From assembly GCF_016859125.1 (NCBI RefSeq), contig NZ_CP069338.1, positions 10,481,501-10,545,500 on the forward strand: a stretch of DNA of 64,000 bases, written 5' to 3'. Below, piece by piece: positions 26,600-35,290 of this stretch (position 1 is its first letter; each line of letters begins with the position of its first letter). Below the pieces are notes generated by a model. That model saw nothing but the letters and a program-made list of their open reading frames with translations, ran no database searches and had not been told where the DNA came from. Position numbers and translations under genes: made by a program. Origin of the DNA: Archangium violaceum. Lineage in GTDB: Bacteria > Myxococcota > Myxococcia > Myxococcales > Myxococcaceae.

Positions 26600-27604
26600 C
26601 TAGCGGGGCCGGAGTTGCTCCACATCCCCGGCGAGCACCCTTTCCAACGAGCCCTCCGCCGTCCGCACCATGAGTGCACCCGACACGTCGATGTCTTCAG
26701 CCACACCACGCAATTCCGACCGGTCGGTACGCACCAGCACTTCCTGACCGAGCGTGGAGGAGAGCTCCGTCCAGCGTTGGCGCACCGGATCGAACCCCAC
26801 CTCGTGGTGCAGGTCCAACCACTCCTCCAGGCGACCCCAGAGAGCGGCGGTGAAGAGGGCCCGGTTGACGCGCCGTCCCAGGACCTGGGAGAGCGACGTG
26901 GCGGTGGCGGCCACCTCGGGCGGGAAATCCTCGGGGCCCGCGTTGAGGTTCACGCCGATGCCGAGCACCACGAAGTGCACCCGCTCCGGCTCCGCGGATA
27001 GCTCGGTGAGGATGCCCGCCACCTTGCGCCCGCCCAGTTGCACGTCGTTGGGCCACTTGATGAGCGCCTCGGCTTCCGTCTCGCGCAGCGCCTCGGCGAG
27101 CGCCACCGCGGCCACCAGGGTGAGCTCGGGGGCCCGCTGGGGCGGCAGCTCCGGCCGGAGGATGACGGAGAAGTACAGGTTGAGCCCGGTGGGCGACACC
27201 CACGTGCGGCCCCGGCGACCCTTGCCGGCCGTCTGCTGCTCGGTGATGACCACCTCGCCGTGCTCGGCGCCGTCCGCGGCCAACCGGAAGGCGGCCTCGT
27301 TGGTGGATGGCAGCGACGGGTGGAAGTGGATGGCCTGCCCGACGTGGTGGGTGGACAACAGCGGCGTCAGCTCCAGGGGCGACAGCCGATCCGGCACGTC
27401 CACCAGCCGATAGCCCCGAGCGGGCACGGCGTCGATGCGGTAACCCTTGCCGCGCAGCGACTGCACGTGCTTCCACACCGCGGTGCGCGACAGGCCCAGC
27501 TTGGCGGAGAGCGCCTCTCCCGAGGTGTACTCGTCTCGCCCGTCCGCCAGGAAGCCGAGGATGAGCTCTTGCTGTGTCTGCTCGGCGTTCTCGGTGACAC
27601 CCAT
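26600..27604 (-). CDS. birA: bifunctional biotin ligase/repressor BirA
   Basis: Attaches biotin to acetyl-CoA carboxylase carrier protein. The 334-residue form starts at ATG 27604 (MGVTENAEQTQQ). Residues ~10-70 are a winged-helix (LGLSRTAVWKHVQSLRGKGY), so it may also repress biotin genes. The ligase core has PSTNEAAFRL, the biotinoyl-AMP loop GKGRRGRTWVSP (family GRGRRGRxW), then KWPNDVQLGGRKVAGIL and GIGVNLNAG. The C-terminal small domain follows (LRGVAEDIDVSGALMV). Longer upstream readings lack any family similarity. No bio genes are nearby. Confidence 0.93.
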   Translation of the reverse strand: MGVTENAEQTQQELILGFLADGRDEYTSGEALSAKLGLSRTAVWKHVQSLRGKGYRIDAVPARGYRLVDVPDRLSPLELTPLLSTHHVGQAIHFHPSLPSTNEAAFRLAADGAEHGEVVITEQQTAGKGRRGRTWVSPTGLNLYFSVILRPELPPQRAPELTLVAAVALAEALRETEAEALIKWPNDVQLGGRKVAGILTELSAEPERVHFVVLGIGVNLNAGPEDFPPEVAATATSLSQVLGRRVNRALFTAALWGRLEEWLDLHHEVGFDPVRQRWTELSSTLGQEVLVRTDRSELRGVAEDIDVSGALMVRTAEGSLERVLAGDVEQLRPR

Positions 27605-27710
27605 TCCGCGAACCTCCCTGGAAAAAGGGCTCCCAGGGTAGGGATCGGCGACCCGGCTTTCAACAGCCCCGCCGGGCGGGGGGCCATCGGCTGAATGCTC
27701 GCCTGCCCTC

Positions 27711-29036
27711 CTACCGGCTGGCAAGCAACACTCCCGGACCCTCCTCGATCCGGATGAGCTGGGTGGGTGCACGTGTGCTGCTCAGCGAGTCGATCCACTT
27801 CACCGCGGCGCTGACATCCGCCTCGCGCGTCGCGTGGGTGAAGACGACGATGGTGGCGTGGGCATCCTCGGGACGAGGGGGGCGCTGGAGCACCGAGTTG
27901 ATGCTCACCCCCTTCTCACCCAGCACGCCGGCGATGCGCCCCAGCACACCGGGCTCGTCGCTGACGGAGAAGCGCAGGTAGACGGGCCCGCGGCGCTCGC
28001 CAGAGGGCAGCAGGGGCACGTCCTGCACGTTCGGCGCGACCGGCAACGGCAGCCGCCCGGACACCCCGGCCAGGAGGTTGCGGCAGGTGTCGATGATGTC
28101 GGACACCACCGCGCTGCCCGTGGGCAGGGCTCCGGCGCCCCGACCCGAGTAGAGCGAGGCCCCCAGCGCCGCGGACTGGAGCAGCACCGCGTTGAAGGCG
28201 CTGCTCACGTCCGCCAGGGGACTGGCGGCGGGGATGAAGGCCGGGTGCACGCGCACGTCCAGGCCCTCGGCGGACCGGCGCGCCTGGGCGAGCAGCTTGA
28301 GCACATAGCCCGCCTCGCGCCCGTGGGAGATGTCCGCGGGCGTGAGGCTCGTAATCCCCTCCACGAGGATGGACTCGGGAGACACGCGCGCGGAGAAGGC
28401 CAGCGAGGCCAGCAGACACAGCTTCTGCGCCGCGTCCATGCCGCTCACGTCCAGCGTGGGATCCGCCTCCGCGTAGCCGAGCTCCTGCGCCCGCCGGAGC
28501 GCGTCCGCGTAGGAGGCCCCCTCGCCCGCCATGGCCGAGAGGATGAAGTTGGTGGTGCCGTTGACGATGCCGGTGAGCGACTCCACCCGATCCGAGGCCA
28601 GCGCCTCGCGCAGCGTGCGGATGATGGGGATGCCGCCGCAGACGGCGCCCTCGAAGTACACGTCCACCCCGCGCGCCAGCGCCCGCGAGAACACCGCCTC
28701 GCCATGCGTGGACAGCAGCGCCTTGTTGGCCGTCACCACATGGCGGCCCGAGGCGATGGCCTGCTCGAGGTACTCGCGCGACGGACTCAGCCCGCCCATC
28801 ACCTCCACGACGACGGCCACCTCCGGATCCTCGAGGATGGTCTTCATGTCATGGGTGATGATCGCGGTGGGCACATCCTCGGGACGGGACTTGCCCACCT
28901 CGCGAACCAGCACGTGGCGCACACGCACCCGCGCGCCCAGGCGCCGCTCGATGTCCTTCGCGTGATCATTGAGGATGCGATACGTCCCCAACCCCACGTT
29001 GCCCAGCCCCAACAGCGCGATGCCGATCTCCTTCAT
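27711..29036 (-). CDS. hom: homoserine dehydrogenase
   Basis: Reduces aspartate semialdehyde to homoserine in threonine/methionine synthesis. The 441 residues have the nucleotide-binding start IGIALLGLGNVGLGTYRIL, VVVEVMGG, TANKALLSTHG, the substrate signature GAVCGGIPIIRTLREAL, IVNGTTNFIL, and GYAEADPTLDVSGMDAAQKL with the catalytic residues. A C-terminal ACT domain (LRFSVSDEPGVLGRIAGVL onward) gives likely feedback control. It lies 107 bases upstream of birA and 19 bases downstream of the lipoprotein gene. The MetX-like gene 7 kb away lacks its nucleophile and is not obviously linked. Confidence 0.96.
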   Translation of the reverse strand: MKEIGIALLGLGNVGLGTYRILNDHAKDIERRLGARVRVRHVLVREVGKSRPEDVPTAIITHDMKTILEDPEVAVVVEVMGGLSPSREYLEQAIASGRHVVTANKALLSTHGEAVFSRALARGVDVYFEGAVCGGIPIIRTLREALASDRVESLTGIVNGTTNFILSAMAGEGASYADALRRAQELGYAEADPTLDVSGMDAAQKLCLLASLAFSARVSPESILVEGITSLTPADISHGREAGYVLKLLAQARRSAEGLDVRVHPAFIPAASPLADVSSAFNAVLLQSAALGASLYSGRGAGALPTGSAVVSDIIDTCRNLLAGVSGRLPLPVAPNVQDVPLLPSGERRGPVYLRFSVSDEPGVLGRIAGVLGEKGVSINSVLQRPPRPEDAHATIVVFTHATREADVSAAVKWIDSLSSTRAPTQLIRIEEGPGVLLASR

Positions 29037-29054
29037 GTGTCCCCTTGCCCGTCG

Positions 29055-29657
29055 TCAGGTGCCCGAGTCCTGGAGTTTATAGGACGCCAGCTCCAACCAC
29101 GTCTGCGGCATGCGCTCGCCGTTGCTCTTTTCGGCGGACACCTCCACGCGCACCAGCCCCACGCCCTCGGCGAAGGTGAGCGCGTTCACCAGCGTGGTGG
29201 TCGCATCCACGCGGTTGCGCGCCTCCACCCGCACACAGTGGGAGAAGGAGCCGGCGGGTGCCTCGCAGGGCACTCCCGCCTGGAGGATGCGGTAGCGCTC
29301 GGTGGAGGAAACGGACACCACGTTCGTCCACTCGTTCCCCTCGGTGAGCGGCCCACGCAGCAGGTAGCGCTTGCGATCCCGGATGCCGAAGCCGTCCACG
29401 GACAGCTGCCCCCCCTGGTTGTCATGGAAGTACCCGTCCTCCTCCTTGAGCACCTCCACGTCCACGGTCTTGTCCGCGCGGCCGTTGATCCGGTACGTCC
29501 ACCGGTTGCCCACCGCCAGCGGGTAGTACGCGGCCAGGGAGGTGGAGGGACGGGACTCGGATTCGGCGGACACCTGCTGCCGGCCCGCGCATGCGGCCAG
29601 CTCCATCACCAGCGCGGCCCCGAGGCCCGCTCGAACGACGACAGACGAAAGCTTCAT
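29055..29657 (-). CDS. predicted lipoprotein, unknown function
   Basis: A 200-residue protein with a lipoprotein signal peptide (LGAALVMELAACAG, lipobox LAAC, Cys at about residue 22). The mature part is strand-rich: YYPLAVGNRWTYRINGRADK (a pattern seen in many small exported beta proteins), DVEVLKEEDGYF and LRGPLTEGNEWTNV. The start at 29657 gives the signal peptide, while longer readings add an unlikely Arg-rich stretch. It lies 4 bases after the HEAT lipoprotein gene, so the two are probably co-transcribed with hom. Homologues in myxobacteria are common, but I know of no function. Confidence 0.75.
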   Translation of the reverse strand: MKLSSVVVRAGLGAALVMELAACAGRQQVSAESESRPSTSLAAYYPLAVGNRWTYRINGRADKTVDVEVLKEEDGYFHDNQGGQLSVDGFGIRDRKRYLLRGPLTEGNEWTNVVSVSSTERYRILQAGVPCEAPAGSFSHCVRVEARNRVDATTTLVNALTFAEGVGLVRVEVSAEKSNGERMPQTWLELASYKLQDSGT

Positions 29658-29661
29658 GTTT

Positions 29662-30582
29662 TCAGTGTTCCGCGCGGTCCTTGCCGCGCGCCTCCGGACT
29701 GGCGAGCTTGTGTGCTGCGTAGAGTGTGTCGAGCGCCTGCTGGGCCGCGGCCTGGACGTCGGGTTGATCATGCCCCTGTGCCACGGTGAAGAGGTACGCC
29801 TCGGCCTCGGTACCGCCGAGCTCACCGATGGCGAAGACGACCTCCTGCACGAAGCCGCTCTCCCGGTCCTTCACCAGATCGATGAGCGCGGGAACGGCGG
29901 CCCGCGCCTTCATCTCCACCAGCGCGCCCATGGCCTGGCGCACCACCTGGGGATCCTCGTCCTGGAGCTGGCGGATGAGCAGCGGCGCCGCCGCGGGGTT
30001 GCGCCGCTCGGCGAGCACGCGCAGCGCGAACTCGCGTATCCGCTCATCCTGTGACTGCAGATCCTGGAGCAGCGCCGCGTCCTCGCGATCCGCCGCCAAC
30101 ATCTGGAGCTCGGCGGCCTCGGCCACCTGGGCGAGCGCCCGCCGCAGCGCCTCGCGCAGGGCCTTGCGCCGGGCCTCGGCGTCCTTCGCCTCCACCCGCA
30201 CCTCGCCCAGGCCCACCACCTGGTAGTGCTGGTCGTCCTCCGCGCCCCGCCGCTCCAGCGACAGGGTCGCGCCCACCTCGGCGAAGGAATACGCGCTGCC
30301 GTCGCGGAGCGCCTCGCGGGTGAAGGGCAGCTCGAGCGTGAGGGACCAGGAGCCCTTCACGCGCTTCGCCTTGTCGTCCTCCTCGAGCAGCTCGAAGTGG
30401 CGGCGGGCGCGCAGCGTGTCGGCGAAGAGCTCCTGGACATCCGATGGGGCCCAGCCGAGCAGGCCGTTGTCGACCACCGTCGCGCCCTTGAGCGAGAGCT
30501 GCTCCACCGGGAAGCGCGGCTCCCGCGAGCGGCAGGCGCCGAGCATCAATGCCACGAGGGTCATGAGCAGGCCGGGCTTCAT
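29662..30582 (-). CDS. HEAT-repeat lipoprotein
   Basis: A 306-residue predicted lipoprotein with signal peptide MKPGLLMTLVALMLGACRS (lipobox LGAC). The N-terminal half (about 25-150) is a mixed domain with FPVEQLSLKGATVVDN, WSLTLELPF and GATLSLERRG. The C-terminal half has HEAT-type repeats: LQSQDERIREFALRVLAERR, LIRQLQDEDPQVVRQAMGAL and LIDLVKDRESGFVQEVVFAI, a classic protein-binding surface. It is the first of a run toward hom. On the minus strand CTAGGGT lies about 10 bases before the ATG, which may be a -10 for a very short leader. The function is unknown. Confidence 0.8.
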   Translation of the reverse strand: MKPGLLMTLVALMLGACRSREPRFPVEQLSLKGATVVDNGLLGWAPSDVQELFADTLRARRHFELLEEDDKAKRVKGSWSLTLELPFTREALRDGSAYSFAEVGATLSLERRGAEDDQHYQVVGLGEVRVEAKDAEARRKALREALRRALAQVAEAAELQMLAADREDAALLQDLQSQDERIREFALRVLAERRNPAAAPLLIRQLQDEDPQVVRQAMGALVEMKARAAVPALIDLVKDRESGFVQEVVFAIGELGGTEAEAYLFTVAQGHDQPDVQAAAQQALDTLYAAHKLASPEARGKDRAEH

Positions 30583-30603
30583 ACCGGCCTACCCTAGCCC
30601 AGT

Positions 30604-30635
30604 CTCGCGCTCCCCTCACCCACGGAGAGCGCGAG
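30604..30635 (-). terminator. hairpin after the HARE-HTH gene
   Basis: CTCGCGCTC and GAGCGCGAG form a perfect 9-bp stem with a 14-base loop, 5 bases after the stop of the HARE-like gene at 30640 in its direction of transcription. No T-run follows, so this is weak. Confidence 0.3.
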
Positions 30636-30639
30636 GACG

Positions 30640-32970
30640 TCAGGTCGTCCCACCTTCCGGCGAGCCGCCCCCCGAGGGAGCAGGCCCACTGGCGGTCTCC
30701 GGCTCCGACTCCGAGGGCGCACGGGCCCCCTCGGCGGCGGACTCCGCGTGGCTGGCGGCCACCCGGGCATACTCCTCCGCGGCGGTGCGCTGGGCCTCGG
30801 CCGGAGCCGCGCTCTCGACACTCGGGAAGGGCGTCTGCCACTCGGCGGCCGTCCGGGTGGCCTCGCCCGAAGTGGCGAGCCCCTCGGAGGGCACGGGCTC
30901 GGCGGCCGGAGCGGCCTCGGCGGCCGGAGCGGTCTCGGCGGCCGGAGCGGCCTCGGCGGCCGGAGCGGCCTCGGCGGCCGGAGCGGTCTCGGCGGGGGTG
31001 GCCTCGGCGGTGGAGGCCTCGGCGGGGGTGGCCTCGGCGGTCGGAGACACCTCGGCCTGAGTGACGGTCACCTCGGTGGTCGTGACGGACACCTCGGCGG
31101 ACGTCACCGCGACGGCCACGGCGGCTCCCTCGGCGGCCCCAGCGGCCTCACCCGGAGTCCCCGGAGCGCCGCCCTCGGCACTCCGGCCACCCCGACCGCG
31201 ACGGCCCCGGCGGCGACGGCGGCGGCGCTTGCGCTCACCCGCGGCGGCGCCCTCACCCGGAGCACCCCCCTCGGCCTGGCCTCCGACGAAGGCGCTCGCG
31301 GCCTCCAGATCGTCGTCCTCGCCCTCGTCGTCACCCTCCTCGCCCTGCTCGTCCTCGGAAAGCGCCGCGGGCGCGATGGCCTCGGTGGGCGCGACGGCGA
31401 CCGCTCCGGGCTCTCCGGCCGCGGCCTCACCCTGCTGCTCGCCCTGGGCGGCCTGCCGCTCCTGCCTCTCGCGGCGGCGCTCCTCGCGACGCTGCTCCCG
31501 CTCGCGCTGGCGCTCCTCGCGGCGCTGACGCTTCTGGGCGAGCGCCTCCTCGCTCTCGGCGGTCGCGGCGGCACGCGGGGACTCCGTCTCCTCGCCGGCC
31601 TCCTCGCCCTCCTCGGAGCGGGCCTGCTTCTCGCGCTGGCGCTCCTCGCGGCGCTTCTGGGCCTCCTCGGCCTCGAGCTTCGCCACCTCGAAGAAGCGGT
31701 CGTCCACGTCGTACAGCTCCACCGTGGTGACGCTCACCGCGGCCTTCGCCTCGAGGAACTTCTCGCCGAGCGCGTCACCGCACCACAGCATCACCAGCGA
31801 GCCGGTCGCCTGGGCCTCGGTGCGCGCATCGCCCCGCACGTCCCCGGCGCACGCCAGCAGGCCCACCTGGGCCGAGTAGTGGCCGAGGTCCTTGCGCAGC
31901 TCCTGCACCGCCTTACGGTCCAGCGACGGCGTGCCCTTGAGCATGCGGATGGCGTAGCGCAGCTCCACGCTGCCCTCGCGCTTGCGGGCGGTGAGCAGCG
32001 GGCCCTCCTTGGAGCGCTTGGCCACCTTCAACTCGCGGAAGCCCAACGCGTGCATCATCTTCACGACGGACTTCTCGAAGGTGCCCACGTCCAGCTCGCC
32101 CAGGCGCTTGCGCAGCGCCCGCGCCACGGCCTTGCGCGCGTCCTTCACCGCGGTGCGCGCCGTCGTCAGCAGCGCGGCATCGGCCTGGGCCTCGGGCGTC
32201 GCGGCGGTGGCGGCGGCGCCCGTCCTCGGCAACACCGGACGCCCGTCCTCCAGCGGAATCCCCAGCGCGGCGGCGAACGCGGCCTGCAGTTCCAGCGGCG
32301 GCGCCTCGCTCGGCGCACCGGCGCGCTCCAGCGTCACCGCCCCCGTCTCCCGGGAGAAGGAGAACTGCGGACGGCGGCCCGCGTCGATGCGGCGCTGGTT
32401 GTCCTCCAACAGCGCGGTGAGCAGCAGCTCCACCGTGGTGTCCTCGGCGGCCAGCTCCTTGGAGCGCGCCTGCTCGAGGATCTGCTCCGGGCGCAGCGAC
32501 TGCTCGCTCTCGCTGAGGATCTCGAACACCACCTCCGGCATGGGCGGGAAGCGGCGACGGCGGCCTCCACGGCCCGCCTCATCCTCGTCCTCCCGGCGGC
32601 GCTTGCGCTCACTGCCACGGCCGGCCACCCTCACGTTGTCCGTGCGCGGGTCCGGGTGACGCTCGGCAGGCCGCAGGGGCGGCAGGCTTTCCTCTGGATG
32701 CGCCTCCATCACCCCCGTCAGCGCCAGCGCCTCGGCATCCTCCGGCAACGCCCAGTCGGCGAGAGCGAAGGTGTCCTTGGCGGTGACGACCACCTTGCGA
32801 TCGCGCGTCCGGCGAGCCATCGCCGCGAGCCGCGACAACATCGTCAGCTCGGGCGTCTTACCCACGTGGGACAGCAGGTTCTGGGCGATCGACTTCTCGG
32901 TGATCTCGAGGAAGGTGAGGGGACGACCTTCGCTCTCCAACACGCGGAGAGCGGCCTCATAAAAAGTCAT
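30640..32970 (-). CDS. HARE-HTH-like protein with endonuclease-fold-like core and Arg-rich/Ala-rich tail
   Basis: A 776-residue protein with clear blocks. Residues 1-75 resemble a HARE-HTH/RpoE-delta winged helix (MTFYEAALRVLESEGRPLTF, then RLAAMARR). A second helical block (about 140-200) has FEILSESEQSLRPEQILEQA. Residues ~290-440 look like an Mrr-type nuclease fold: FEKSVVKMMHALGFRELKVA, then LDRKAVQELRKDLG and LVMLWCGDALGEKF. I did not find the full D-ExK active site. A long Glu/Arg coiled region (440-520), an Arg-rich motif (RRRRRRGRRGRGGR, ~600) like RNase E tails, and Ala/Glu/Thr repeats finish it. The N-terminus and tail suggest nucleic-acid binding. Divergent from the propeller gene, with a good promoter between them. 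Confidence 0.7.
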   Translation of the reverse strand: MTFYEAALRVLESEGRPLTFLEITEKSIAQNLLSHVGKTPELTMLSRLAAMARRTRDRKVVVTAKDTFALADWALPEDAEALALTGVMEAHPEESLPPLRPAERHPDPRTDNVRVAGRGSERKRRREDEDEAGRGGRRRRFPPMPEVVFEILSESEQSLRPEQILEQARSKELAAEDTTVELLLTALLEDNQRRIDAGRRPQFSFSRETGAVTLERAGAPSEAPPLELQAAFAAALGIPLEDGRPVLPRTGAAATAATPEAQADAALLTTARTAVKDARKAVARALRKRLGELDVGTFEKSVVKMMHALGFRELKVAKRSKEGPLLTARKREGSVELRYAIRMLKGTPSLDRKAVQELRKDLGHYSAQVGLLACAGDVRGDARTEAQATGSLVMLWCGDALGEKFLEAKAAVSVTTVELYDVDDRFFEVAKLEAEEAQKRREERQREKQARSEEGEEAGEETESPRAAATAESEEALAQKRQRREERQREREQRREERRRERQERQAAQGEQQGEAAAGEPGAVAVAPTEAIAPAALSEDEQGEEGDDEGEDDDLEAASAFVGGQAEGGAPGEGAAAGERKRRRRRRRGRRGRGGRSAEGGAPGTPGEAAGAAEGAAVAVAVTSAEVSVTTTEVTVTQAEVSPTAEATPAEASTAEATPAETAPAAEAAPAAEAAPAAETAPAAEAAPAAEPVPSEGLATSGEATRTAAEWQTPFPSVESAAPAEAQRTAAEEYARVAASHAESAAEGARAPSESEPETASGPAPSGGGSPEGGTT

Positions 32971-33028
32971 CGGCGATTCCCCAACAAATTCGAACGGTTA
33001 CAAAAATGTAGGTCCGTATAGGCGGCGG

Positions 33029-33058
33029 ATGCTAGCCATCGCTATTCTGGCTTGTCAA
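33029..33058 (-). promoter_or_regulatory. probable promoter of the HARE-HTH-like gene
   Basis: On the minus strand TTGACA (33058-33053) and TAGCAT (33034-33029) are separated by 18 bases. The leader would be about 50 bases. The block is noticeably AT-richer than the surroundings. Confidence 0.5.
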
Positions 33059-33072
33059 CGAATGGGGAAGGG

Positions 33073-35262
33073 ATGATCCGCTTTCGCATCGGACATCGGT
33101 GGAAGCGCGAACCCGCGGACCCACCGCACGATTCCGTCGCACTGGAACTGGACGGAGTGAATCTGCTGCCGGGCGCGGTGGAAGAATCGCTCGTGGAGAC
33201 GGTGCCGGCGCTGGTGGAGGCCGTGGCCGCGTTGCACTCGGGCGGCCGGAGGCTGGCCCAGGTGTCGCTGCCGGAGGCGCACCTGGAGTTGGTGCTGCGA
33301 CGTTCAGGAGCGGACATCGAGCTCCAGGTCGCGAGCCTCTCCCGGCCGGCCCGGCTGCTGCGCCCACCGCTCAGGCTGGACGCCGAGGAACTCGCCGAGG
33401 CGGCCCTGGAATGCGGCCGGGCCTTCCGGGAAGACATGGCCCGCGTGGCCCCCCGGAGGCTGACCGAGCCCCACCGGCAGGTGCTCGAGCGGGCACTGGA
33501 ACAGCTGGAGGAGCCGACCCACCACCGGGAAGAGCCGCGTCCCGAGCCCTTCACCCGGCGGGTGGCGCCCCCTGCCCTGCCCGGCTTCGGCTTCGCGCTG
33601 GACGACACGGACGACGTGCTGCGTCGCTCCGCGAGGGAGAAGGGCCCGGCGCTGGCCTCGCTGCTGTGCCCGGGAGAGGTGTGGCTGGCGCTGCCGGAGC
33701 GCCCCGTGGCCTGGCGCGCGCCGGGGCCGCCCTTCCTCACCGCGCTGGAGCTGGCCCGGCAGGCGGCGGACCTCGCGCGAGCGGTGGAGCTGGGCGAGTC
33801 GCGCTACGGCCTGGAGCCCGCCGGGGTCCGTCCGGAGATGTCGCTGGACCTGAAGGCGGGCGAGGCGCGGCTCGGCGGAGTCACCCTCCCCCTCCAGGGC
33901 GAGGCGCTGGTGGCGGCCATGTACCACCTGGGCCAGGCCCTGGCGGTGGCCCTGTCCGAGCGCGAGCGCTCCCTGGCGAGCAACCCCTACCTGGTGGAAC
34001 TGACGGAGCGCTGCCGGGAGGGACTCTCGCACCTGCGCGGAGCGGTGCAGCCGCCCCAGCAGGGCGCCGCCGTGATGCCGGCGAGGATGGCGCCGTCGCC
34101 CGGAGCCTCGCGCCCGTTGAAGGTACCGGGACGCCTGCGGCGCCTGCGCTTCGAGAACCTGTGGGAGCAGCGCAAGCTGACGGCCGCGGACGAGGGCCGG
34201 CTCATGATGGGACGCCAGTCGCTGGTGTACTCGTCACCGCAGATGGCCTGCGCCTTCGACCGCAAGACCGGCAAGCAGCTCTGGCGGAGGGCGGCGACAC
34301 ATGGGGTGGCGGCCTCGGTGGACGGCTATAGCCTCGCGGCGAGCGCCGTGCGCGTCTGCGGCTTCCAGGGAAAGGGCGCTGGAGCCCGCTGGTTGCACGA
34401 CCATGATGGCCTGCGCATCGGCCCGACGCTGCTGAGGCAGGACGGCCTGCTGCTCACCCTGTCCGATGACCGGACGGCGCTCGCCTTCAACGAGGTGACG
34501 GGCCGGGAGATGTGGCGACTGGCGCCTCCGCGCACGCGGCGCAGCCACCTGACCATCCAGGCCCACCGCGCCCTGCTGGCGACGGACTCGGGCTACCTCT
34601 ACGGGTTGGATCTGGCGGACGGACAGGTGCGCTTCCGGGTGAGCGCGACCCTGCCCTTCCTGGGGCCTCCGGTGCCCTGGGGCCGGCGCTTCGTGGCCAC
34701 GCTGGGCCAGGGCTCGCACTTCGCCCTGCTGCTGTCGGACGCGCACTCCGGGGAGTCGGCCTGGACGTTCGAGATGTCGCTCGCGCTGCCCTCGACGCCC
34801 CTGCCGAGCGGGAAACGGCTGTACATCGCCGGGGAGCTCGAGGGCGAGGGCGTGCTGCTGTGCGTGGATTCGAGCGGACAGACGCGGTGGCAGCGCGTGC
34901 TGCACCTGGGACCCGGACCGTTCGCGCTGGCGCGACTGCCGGGCGCGGTGCTGGTGACGTCGGCGCTGGGCGCGGCCGCGCGGGTGAACGAAGAGGGCGA
35001 GGTGGACTGGCGCGTGGGCGCGGCGGGCGAGCAGCTCACCCGGGCCCTTCAGCCCCTCATCTCGCGCGGCGTGGTGCTGGTGCCGGGCGAGCGCGTGCGC
35101 GCGGTGGATCCGAACAGCGGCCACGTGCTCGCGGAGGTGCGGGCGGGCGCGGGCCTGATGGCGATGCAGGCCGACGCCCAGCTCAACCTCTACTTCCTGG
35201 ACGAGCTCGGCTCGCTCTCGGCATACCGGCTCGGCTCCCACTTCGCGGTGGTGGGCGGCTGA
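33073..35262 (+). CDS. PQQ-like beta-propeller protein
   Basis: A 729-residue protein with no signal peptide. Residues 1-~340 are an alpha/beta domain rich in Leu, Glu and Arg with no family I recognise. From about 355 to the end there are WD/PQQ-type blades: MACAFDRKTGKQLWRRAA, ALAFNEVTGREMWRLAPP, LYGLDLADGQVRFRVSATL, LLLSDAHSGESAWTFEM and LCVDSSGQTRWQRVL. These are the xGxxxW strands of quinoprotein-like and BamB-like propellers. No PQQ ligand set is evident, so it is probably a binding scaffold. The start ATG at 33073 has GGGGAAGGG directly upstream. It diverges from the HARE-like gene; the intergenic space is about 100 bases. Confidence 0.75.
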   Translation: MIRFRIGHRWKREPADPPHDSVALELDGVNLLPGAVEESLVETVPALVEAVAALHSGGRRLAQVSLPEAHLELVLRRSGADIELQVASLSRPARLLRPPLRLDAEELAEAALECGRAFREDMARVAPRRLTEPHRQVLERALEQLEEPTHHREEPRPEPFTRRVAPPALPGFGFALDDTDDVLRRSAREKGPALASLLCPGEVWLALPERPVAWRAPGPPFLTALELARQAADLARAVELGESRYGLEPAGVRPEMSLDLKAGEARLGGVTLPLQGEALVAAMYHLGQALAVALSERERSLASNPYLVELTERCREGLSHLRGAVQPPQQGAAVMPARMAPSPGASRPLKVPGRLRRLRFENLWEQRKLTAADEGRLMMGRQSLVYSSPQMACAFDRKTGKQLWRRAATHGVAASVDGYSLAASAVRVCGFQGKGAGARWLHDHDGLRIGPTLLRQDGLLLTLSDDRTALAFNEVTGREMWRLAPPRTRRSHLTIQAHRALLATDSGYLYGLDLADGQVRFRVSATLPFLGPPVPWGRRFVATLGQGSHFALLLSDAHSGESAWTFEMSLALPSTPLPSGKRLYIAGELEGEGVLLCVDSSGQTRWQRVLHLGPGPFALARLPGAVLVTSALGAAARVNEEGEVDWRVGAAGEQLTRALQPLISRGVVLVPGERVRAVDPNSGHVLAEVRAGAGLMAMQADAQLNLYFLDELGSLSAYRLGSHFAVVGG

Positions 35263-35290
35263 GCCCACCCCGGAGTCCGCCTCGCGGCGC

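Noticed and set aside
30748-33021. 757-codon plus-strand frame over the HARE-like gene
   Set aside because: Gly/Leu/His-rich antisense reading of the Arg/Glu and Ala/Glu repeats; no ribosome-binding site or motif.
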